In this document: in pieces, positions 57,923 through 64,000 of the stretch
How positions within the stretch are numbered: the stretch's first letter is position 1
How the letters are laid out: the number at the start of each line of letters is the position of its first letter
Assembly: GCA_903882665.1 (NCBI GenBank)
Contig: CAIRXW010000013.1
Location: forward strand, 60,354 to 124,353
Source of the DNA: an uncultured Chlorobiaceae bacterium
Lineage (GTDB): Bacteria > Bacteroidota > Chlorobiia > Chlorobiales > Chlorobiaceae
Length of the DNA: 64,000 nucleotides
Reading direction: 5' to 3'
Notes under the pieces: generated by a model
Told to the model about the DNA's origin: nothing
The model's input: only the letters and a program-made list of their open reading frames with translations
The model's database searches: none
Translations under genes and position numbers: made by a program

Positions 57923-59677
57923 ATGAAAACAAGATACTTTCATCCTCTCTTTTACCTCTTTATTCTTCTGCTCATCACCTCTGCGACGTCGGACGGGTCA
58001 GCAACAGCAAAACCCGGAACGGAAAAGTGGTGTGCCCGGCAAATTTTCAGCCGTACTGACTCCGGTATTGAGGAGAGCCTGAAAAAGATGACACTCCCGG
58101 AAAAGGTTGGCGAAATGCTTATTGCACAAATTGAGGCCCATTACAGCGGCAGTGACGACAAAGCATATCAGCTCATGAACCGTCTGGTGCAGGAGGGCAA
58201 GGTCGGAGGCATCATGTTTCTCAAGGGCGATGCCTTCAGCGCCGCCATGCTCGCCAACCACTTTCAGTCGATTGCCCCGCGTCCCCTCCTGATGAGCGCC
58301 GATATGGAGCGGGGTGTCGCCATGCGTCTGAGCGGGGCGACCGAATTTTCGCCAAATATGGCCGTTGCCGCGACTCAGGATAGTGAACTCGCCGAAAACA
58401 TGGCAAAAGCGATAGCCGAAGAGGGCAAACTTATCGGCATCCACCAGAACTATGCCCCGACGGTTGACCTGAACATCAACCCGCTCAACCCCATCATCAA
58501 CACCCGTTCATTTGGCGACAGCGTCCCGCTGACCATCAGCATGTCGAACGCCATCATCAAAGGGCTCCAGTCGAACGGGATGATTGCGACGGCAAAGCAC
58601 TTTCCGGGCCATGGTGATGTGACCATCGACAGCCATGTCTCGCTCCCCGTCCTTCAGGTTGACCGCCAGCAACTGGATGCCTACGAACTGAAACCCTTCA
58701 GGGCCGCCATTGAGCAGGGCGTCATCAGCATCATGGTCGGACACATCGCCATACCAAAACTGACCGGCACCATGGAGCCCGCCTCCATTTCAAAACTCAT
58801 CGTCACCGACCTGCTCCGCAATGAACTCGGCTTTCAGGGGCTGATCATTACCGATGCCCTGAACATGAAAGCGCTCTACGACGGCAAGAACGTCCCGGAA
58901 GTTTCGGTCAAAGCGCTCCAGGCGGGCAACGATCTGCTGCTCTTTTCACCCGATCCCGAACTTGCCCACAGCTCCATCGTCAAAGCGGTCGAAGAGGGAC
59001 TTATTCCGGTGGAGCAGATCGACGCCTCGGTACGCCGAATCCTTCAGGTAAAACAGTGGCTTGGCATCGAAAACAGAAAGCTTGTCGATCTGAACCGGAT
59101 CGAGAGGGAGATAAACCCCGAATCCCATCGCACCCTTGCCCGAAAAATTGCCGAGCGCTCCGTCACACTGGTGAGCGACGCCAACCACAACCTCCCCCTG
59201 AAAAGGGACGCATCAGCAGGCAGCATTCTCAATATTATCCTGCAGGACAAAGCTAATCCGGAAACAGGAAAGGGGTATATCGAAAAGCTCGACCACGCCT
59301 ACAGCGCCACCCATATCAGAATTGACCCCGATACCGACTCTCCCGGCTATGCACACGCGGCCGACCTTGCAACAAAGGCGTCGGCAGTGCTTGTCACCTC
59401 CTACGTCAAGGCGCTCTCCGGCTCGGGCACACTGAAGCTTACCGAACGGCAGCAGCAGTTCATCCACTCACTTGCAGGAATGGTGCCAAAAGAGAAACCA
59501 TTGATCTTTGTTTCGCTCGGCACCCCCTACATCATCAACTCTTTTCCGGAAATTACGACTTACCTCTGCACCTACTCGTCAAGCGACGCAAGTGAAGAGT
59601 CTGCGGTAGAGACACTGAGAGGAAAACTAAAACCTCAAGGAGTGCTTCCCGTCTCACTGCAGGGGCAATCACGCTGA
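57923..59677 (+). CDS. Glycoside hydrolase family 3, exported NagZ-like hexosaminidase
   Basis: 584 residues from ATG 57923. A signal sequence (FHPLFYLFILLLITSATSDG) is followed by a GH3 barrel: MTLPEKVGEMLIAQ, SADMERGVAMRLSGATEF and the NagZ-type KHFPGHGDVTIDSH catalytic loop, with the nucleophile Asp in LIITDALNMKALYDG. A C-terminal Rossmann-like domain follows. Such enzymes remove beta-linked N-acetylhexosamine, here presumably from peptidoglycan in the periplasm. Cytosolic NagZ is shorter and lacks the signal. Confidence 0.87.
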   Translation: MKTRYFHPLFYLFILLLITSATSDGSATAKPGTEKWCARQIFSRTDSGIEESLKKMTLPEKVGEMLIAQIEAHYSGSDDKAYQLMNRLVQEGKVGGIMFLKGDAFSAAMLANHFQSIAPRPLLMSADMERGVAMRLSGATEFSPNMAVAATQDSELAENMAKAIAEEGKLIGIHQNYAPTVDLNINPLNPIINTRSFGDSVPLTISMSNAIIKGLQSNGMIATAKHFPGHGDVTIDSHVSLPVLQVDRQQLDAYELKPFRAAIEQGVISIMVGHIAIPKLTGTMEPASISKLIVTDLLRNELGFQGLIITDALNMKALYDGKNVPEVSVKALQAGNDLLLFSPDPELAHSSIVKAVEEGLIPVEQIDASVRRILQVKQWLGIENRKLVDLNRIEREINPESHRTLARKIAERSVTLVSDANHNLPLKRDASAGSILNIILQDKANPETGKGYIEKLDHAYSATHIRIDPDTDSPGYAHAADLATKASAVLVTSYVKALSGSGTLKLTERQQQFIHSLAGMVPKEKPLIFVSLGTPYIINSFPEITTYLCTYSSSDASEESAVETLRGKLKPQGVLPVSLQGQSR

Positions 59678-59714
59678 ATAAAAAAGCATTATAACACAAA
59701 CGCCTGGCGACAAC

Positions 59715-61121
59715 ATGGGAAAAACAATTCGGGACGAATCGACCGCAAGCGCCTACTGGGCGGCAGTCAACACCTTCTGTGCACTCCGCGATGTCCACGT
59801 CATTGCCGACGCACCAGTCGGCTGCTATAACCTGGTGGGGGTAGCCGTTATTGACTATACCGATGCTGTCCCCTATCTCGAAAACTTTACCCCGACCAGC
59901 CTGACCGAAAAGGAGATCGCCTCCTCTGGCAGCTCGGAGATTGTGAGGGAGACTATCGAAAAGCTTCAGGCACCGGGGCGGCAACTTATTCTGGTCTCAA
60001 GCGCCGAGAGCGAGATGATCGGCAGCGACCACGAGCGGATGCTCACCATGAAATACCCCGACGTCCGCTTTTTCCCTTCAAACTCACTCGGTGAAAATGA
60101 GTGGCAGGGACGTGACCGCGCGCTTGTCTGGCTCAATGATACCTTTGGCAACAGCGAATCCGCTTCCGTAAAAGCGGGTACCGTCTCCATCATTGGCCCC
60201 ACCTACGGCTGCTTCAACAGCCCGTCAGATCTGGCCGAAATCAAACGTCTCATTGCAGGAGTGGGAGGAGAGCTGCTGCACGTCTACCCTTTTGAAAGCT
60301 CCCTGCACGACATTGCCGACCTGAAAAACTCCGATGTTCTTGTCGTCATGTACCACGAATTCGGCCATGCACTGGCGGAAAAACTGGGGCGACCGGTGCT
60401 TCAGGCCCCCTTCGGCATGGGCGAAACCGAAAAATTCATTCATGACCTTGGCCTCCTTTTGAAGAGAGAAAAAGAGGCCGAGGCATTTCTGCAGCAAGAG
60501 AAACGCACCACGCTGAAACCTATCTGGGATCTCTGGCGTGGGCCTCAGGCAGAGTGGTTCCCGACCATAAGGTTCGGCGTCACGGCGGCAAAAACCTACG
60601 CTCTTGGGCTCGAAACCTTTCTTGCGGGCGAAATGGGGATGCAGTGCCTCTTCAGCCACAACACCGCTGAGGCCGACAATACCCTTGTGCGCGATGAAAT
60701 TCAGCAAAAACAGCCGCAGTTCCTCTTTGGCCGAATTGTCGATAAAATCTATCTGGCAGAACTTGAAGCCAAAACCCGCTTCATTCCGGCAAGCTTCCCC
60801 GGCCCCATTGTGCGCCGGGCACTCGGCACCCCCTTCATGGGCCACAGCGGAGCGGTCTATCTTTTGCAGGAGATTGTCAACGCCCTCTACGACATGCTCT
60901 TCAACTTCCTGCCACTCAACCGCCGTACCGCCGTTGAGGAGCCTGCACAAAAAGTTGCATGGAGCAGCGAAGCCAATGCTCTCTTGAACGAGATGGTCAA
61001 AAAAGCGCCCTTCATCAGCCAGATCTCCTACGGACGGGAACTCAAAAGAAAAGCGGAGCTGCTCACCCTGAAACAGGGTAAGGAGAGCGTTACCCCGGAG
61101 CTGCTCAGAATGGTCACCTGA
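59715..61121 (+). CDS. bchZ: Chlorophyllide a reductase subunit Z
   Basis: 468 residues, nitrogenase-like. Diagnostic stretches follow the BchZ of purple bacteria: AYWAAVNTFCALRDVHVIAD, APVGCYNLVGVAVIDYTDA (with a cluster-ligand Cys), IIGPTYGCFNSPSDLAEIKR, REKEAEAFLQQEKRTT, then TRFIPASFPGPIVRRALGTP and FMGHSGAVYLLQEI. With BchX and BchY it reduces chlorophyllide a in bacteriochlorophyll a synthesis. Length excludes BchB. bchX and bchY are not adjacent. Confidence 0.93.
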   Translation: MGKTIRDESTASAYWAAVNTFCALRDVHVIADAPVGCYNLVGVAVIDYTDAVPYLENFTPTSLTEKEIASSGSSEIVRETIEKLQAPGRQLILVSSAESEMIGSDHERMLTMKYPDVRFFPSNSLGENEWQGRDRALVWLNDTFGNSESASVKAGTVSIIGPTYGCFNSPSDLAEIKRLIAGVGGELLHVYPFESSLHDIADLKNSDVLVVMYHEFGHALAEKLGRPVLQAPFGMGETEKFIHDLGLLLKREKEAEAFLQQEKRTTLKPIWDLWRGPQAEWFPTIRFGVTAAKTYALGLETFLAGEMGMQCLFSHNTAEADNTLVRDEIQQKQPQFLFGRIVDKIYLAELEAKTRFIPASFPGPIVRRALGTPFMGHSGAVYLLQEIVNALYDMLFNFLPLNRRTAVEEPAQKVAWSSEANALLNEMVKKAPFISQISYGRELKRKAELLTLKQGKESVTPELLRMVT

Positions 61122-61250
61122 TTTGGATTATTTTGATTTTATGCGTATCGTTGAAGTCCACATTACGGAACCGGGGAAAACAGTTTTATACTGCGTAGCC
61201 CCCCCGGCCCGACAGTACTAACAGAAAGAGGCTGCATTGCTATTTTCCGG

Positions 61251-61268
61251 CAAGGGAAAAACCCCTTG
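61251..61268 (+). promoter_or_regulatory. Hairpin in the thrS 5' region
   Basis: CAAGGG (61251-61256) pairs with CCCTTG (61263-61268) about 30 bases before the thrS start. It has no following T run, so it is not a terminator. E. coli thrS is autoregulated by 5' hairpins; whether this one is related is unknown. Confidence 0.25.
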
Positions 61269-61298
61269 GCACAGGAATGAAACGACAGAAACAGAATA

Positions 61299-63272
61299 AT
61301 GTCTGACAATCAGGATATACTGGCTGTAATAGCCCTTACCCTTCCGGACGGGAATGTGAAAACTTTTCCCGCTGGCACAACCGGCAACGACGTTGCGCTC
61401 TCCATCGGACGCAAACTGGCCCAGGATGCCCTGGCGCTCAAAGTTGACGGCGTGACGATTGACCTCTCAACACCCCTTACGGCGGATGCCGCAATAGAAA
61501 TCATCACCTTCAGCTCCCCTTCCGGGCCCGATATTTTCTGGCACAGCTCAAGCCACCTCATGGCGCAGGCTATTGAGGAGCTTTACGAGGGCAGCAAATT
61601 CGGCGCAGGCCCCTCCATTGAGCAGGGCTTCTACTACGATATCGCCTCCACCCACCGCTTCCGCGAAGAGGATCTCCGCAAAATCGAAGCGCGAATGCTG
61701 GAAATCGGCAAGCGCGATATCGCCATTCGGCGCGAAGAGATGAGCCGCATTGACGCCATAGAATTTTTCAAAACTGTCCGCAGCGACCCCTACAAGGTTG
61801 AAATTCTTGAAGATACACTGAAAGAGGTCGAAAGCGTTTCGCTCTACCATCAGGATGGATTCACCGACCTCTGCATCGGGCCGCATATTCCTTCAACCTC
61901 AAAAGTGAAGGCAGTTCTCCTTACCAACATCTCCTCCTCCTACTGGCGTGGAGATTCGGCACGGGAACAGATGCAGCGCATCTATGGCATCACCTTCCCT
62001 TCCGACAAACTGCTGAAAGAGCATATCGCAAGGCTGGAAGAGGCCAAACGACGCGATCACCGCAAACTCGGCACCGAGCTGGAGCTTTTCATGCTCTCGC
62101 CGGAAGTTGGCAGCGGCCTGCCGATCTGGCTGCCCAAAGGGGCCATCATCCGCAACGAACTCGAAGCATTTCTCAAAGAGGAGCAGCGCAAGCGTGGCTA
62201 CCTGCCCGTCTATACGCCGCATATCGGCAATATTGAACTCTACAAGCGTTCGGGCCACTATCCCTACTACAGCGACTCGCAGTTTCCGCCGCTCACCTAT
62301 CACGATGAAGAGGGCAAGCAGGAGCAGTATCTTCTCAAACCGATGAACTGCCCGCACCACCACCTCATCTACAGCTCAAAAATGCGGAGCTACCGTGACC
62401 TGCCCATCCGCCTTACGGAGTTCGGCACGGTCTACCGCCACGAACAGTCAGGCGAGCTCAACGGCCTTGTGCGTGCGCGAGGCTTCACGCAGGACGACTC
62501 GCACATCTACTGCCGTCCCGACCAACTGGTTGACGAAATTTGCGACGCCATCGGCCTGACGCAGTTTGTGTTTGCAACCCTCGGCTTCACGGAGGTGCAG
62601 ACCCGCCTCTCCATGCACGACCCCGAAAACCGGGCGAAGTATGGCGGCACCGCCGAAGTGTGGGAACAGGCGGAAAAAGATGTCAAGGAGGCGGCTGACC
62701 GCGTAGGCATCGACTACTTTATCGGTATCGGCGAAGCGAGCTTCTACGGCCCGAAAATTGATTTCATTGTGCGTGACGCCCTCGGCAGAAAATGGCAGCT
62801 CGGCACCGTCCAGGTTGACTATGTCATGCCGGAACGGTTCGACCTCACCTACACCGGCAGCGACGGCCAGAAGCATCGCCCCGTTGTCATTCACCGAGCA
62901 CCCTTCGGCTCCATGGAACGCTTTATCGGCGTCCTCATCGAGCACACCGCCGGGAACTTCCCGCTCTGGCTCGCTCCCGTTCAGGCCGTGGTGCTCCCCA
63001 TTGCCGAAGATGTGCACGACTATGCAAAAAGCGTATACCAGGCGCTCCTCGCAGCAGGAATCCGCGCCGAACTTGACACCAGAAGTGAAAAAATCGGCAA
63101 AAAAATCCGCGACGCCGAAGTGAGCAAAATCCCCTGCATGATTGTTATCGGACAAAAAGAGCAGGAGAGCGGCGAAGTATCGCTGCGCCGTCATCGCATC
63201 GGTGATGAAGGGCGATTCAGCGTAAGCGGATTGATCGAAAAACTCAAGACAGAGATCACCGGAAAATCCTGA
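61299..63272 (+). CDS. thrS: Threonyl-tRNA synthetase
   Basis: 657 residues, full length. An N-terminal TGS domain (LPDGNVKTFPAGTTGNDVAL), an editing domain with HxxxH (HSSSHLMAQAIEEL) and later CIGPHI. The class II core has motif 2 (FGTVYRHEQSGELNGLVRAR), the zinc Cys in MNCPHHHLIYSS, and motif 3 (HRAPFGSMERFIGVLIEH); an anticodon-binding domain follows. The ATG has little Shine-Dalgarno complementarity. It is followed 23 bases later by infC, the common thrS-infC-rpmI order. Confidence 0.97.
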   Translation: MSDNQDILAVIALTLPDGNVKTFPAGTTGNDVALSIGRKLAQDALALKVDGVTIDLSTPLTADAAIEIITFSSPSGPDIFWHSSSHLMAQAIEELYEGSKFGAGPSIEQGFYYDIASTHRFREEDLRKIEARMLEIGKRDIAIRREEMSRIDAIEFFKTVRSDPYKVEILEDTLKEVESVSLYHQDGFTDLCIGPHIPSTSKVKAVLLTNISSSYWRGDSAREQMQRIYGITFPSDKLLKEHIARLEEAKRRDHRKLGTELELFMLSPEVGSGLPIWLPKGAIIRNELEAFLKEEQRKRGYLPVYTPHIGNIELYKRSGHYPYYSDSQFPPLTYHDEEGKQEQYLLKPMNCPHHHLIYSSKMRSYRDLPIRLTEFGTVYRHEQSGELNGLVRARGFTQDDSHIYCRPDQLVDEICDAIGLTQFVFATLGFTEVQTRLSMHDPENRAKYGGTAEVWEQAEKDVKEAADRVGIDYFIGIGEASFYGPKIDFIVRDALGRKWQLGTVQVDYVMPERFDLTYTGSDGQKHRPVVIHRAPFGSMERFIGVLIEHTAGNFPLWLAPVQAVVLPIAEDVHDYAKSVYQALLAAGIRAELDTRSEKIGKKIRDAEVSKIPCMIVIGQKEQESGEVSLRRHRIGDEGRFSVSGLIEKLKTEITGKS

Positions 63273-63295
63273 CTATCTAAAAAAAACCTGAACGC

Positions 63296-63928
63296 ATGAA
63301 GAAACAAAAGGTTACGACTCAAAAGCCGAAACTCACCTATCGGGTCAATGAGCAGATCCGTGTTCCGGAAGTCCGCATTATTTTTCCGGACGGAACACAG
63401 GAGGTGATGAAGACCATCGACGCTAAGCGGGTAGCAGAAGAGCGCAATCAGGATCTGATTGAGGTACAGCCAAACGCCGAACCTCCGGTTTGCAAGTTCG
63501 ACAACCTCGGAAGGTTGCTTTACAAGATGGACAAACGGGACAAGGATCTCAAGAAAAAGCAGAAGACCACCACCCTCAAGGAGCTGCGCTTTCATCCGAA
63601 TACCGACAAGCACGATTTCGACTTCAAGAGCGCACACCTTGAAGAGTTCCTGCGCAAAGGCAACCGCGTCAGGGCCACCATCGTCTTTCTGGGACGCTCC
63701 ATCATCTACAAAGACAAGGGGCTTGAACTTGCAGAACGCTTGACCGAGCGCCTCAGCGTTGTAAGCACCCGTGACGGCGACCCGAAATTCGAAGGCAAAA
63801 AGCTCTTCGTCTATTTCGAGCCCGACAAAAAGAAAATTGATGCCTACGACCGCATCCGGGCAAAAACAAACCAGCCACCGGCCGCGCCACTTGCGCCCCT
63901 GGCTCCCGAGGATCTGACAGAAGAGTAA
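63296..63928 (+). CDS. infC: Translation initiation factor IF-3
   Basis: 210 residues. N domain [19 protein letters not shown], linker [21 protein letters not shown] domain [18 protein letters not shown] and [17 protein letters not shown]. The start is ATG rather than the autoregulatory AUU of enterobacteria. A Pro/Ala-rich C-terminal tail ([15 protein letters not shown]) extends beyond the usual length. Confidence 0.97.
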   Translation: MKKQKVTTQKPKLTYRVNEQIRVPEVRIIFPDGTQEVMKTIDAKRVAEERNQDLIEVQPNAEPPVCKFDNLGRLLYKMDKRDKDLKKKQKTTTLKELRFHPNTDKHDFDFKSAHLEEFLRKGNRVRATIVFLGRSIIYKDKGLELAERLTERLSVVSTRDGDPKFEGKKLFVYFEPDKKKIDAYDRIRAKTNQPPAAPLAPLAPEDLTEE

Positions 63929-63980
63929 TCAGCAAGACATTCGAGCAATTTTATATCAATAAATAAAGGACGAACGTATC

Positions 63981-64000
63981 ATGCCTAAAATGAAATCCCA
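63981..64000 (+). CDS. rpmI: 50S ribosomal protein L35, start only
   Basis: Only the first codons are present (ATG at 63981, MPKMKS), with AAAGGA about ten bases upstream. The position after infC and the sequence match the L35 N-terminus. The rest lies beyond the window. Confidence 0.85.

Noticed and set aside
59715..61121. BchB (protochlorophyllide reductase) instead of BchZ
   Set aside because: The length is about 470 rather than 525-540 residues, and several long stretches follow BchZ closely.

Overview
The window is bacterial chromosome from a green sulfur bacterium (Chlorobi, Chlorobium/Pelodictyon lineage). The evidence is a chlorophyllide a reductase subunit (BchZ), a tandem set of cytochrome c-555-type small cytochromes typical of the Chlorobium electron chain to the P840 reaction centre, and a short 'half' ClpB. 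No prophage, CRISPR array, rRNA operon or insertion sequence was found; one tRNA (Asn) is present. Species assignment is not possible from the sequence alone.

Layout. 1-0.25 kb: remains of an Rpn-like nuclease gene. 0.37-9.9 kb (minus): one long, tightly packed run obg - GNAT acetyltransferase - HPr - three glycosyltransferases, a methyltransferase, a flippase and a YfhO-type membrane protein, i.e. a surface-glycan cluster behind housekeeping genes. 9.9-17 kb: xseB, gatB, a SYLF protein, a large outer-membrane barrel with a kinase-like N-terminal region, the N-terminal half of ClpB and a small unknown gene. 17.1-22.5 kb (minus): a Bat-type operon (MoxR ATPase, DUF58, BatD/DUF4381-like, two VWA membrane proteins). 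22.5-32.6 kb (plus): tsaD, yajC, carA, a class V aminotransferase, a TPR protein, a radical SAM protein, four cytochrome c domains in three genes, proC and a BatD protein. 32.6-36.7 kb: a frameshifted GDPD gene, a small Lys/Asn-rich ORF, a YqaE/Pmp3 protein and a znuABC-type metal importer.

36.8-46.2 kb (minus) is the most unusual part. leuA is preceded by a previously unlisted 28-residue leucine-rich leader peptide and an attenuator hairpin. Next comes an apparent potassium/envelope-stress locus: a KdpD sensor domain fused to a USP domain and a PTS EIIA domain (no kinase), a 30-residue KdpF-like membrane peptide, a KinB-like histidine kinase, a KimA-like APC transporter and an AlgB-like sigma-54 response regulator. 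No Kdp ATPase is present.

46.6-64 kb (mostly plus): a lone membrane protein, tRNA-Asn, then the fatty-acid/phospholipid cluster yceD-rpmF-plsX-fabH-fabD-fabG-acpP-fabF-rnc, a DUF4160/DUF2442 pair, gcvPB, a nucleoside deaminase, an exported GH3 hexosaminidase, bchZ, and thrS-infC-rpmI running off the right edge.

Family calls rest on motifs read by eye in the translations; no database search was run. Where the longest ORF begins at an unlikely TTG/GTG, I chose an internal start from a ribosome-binding site, a stop-start overlap or usual family length, and say so.
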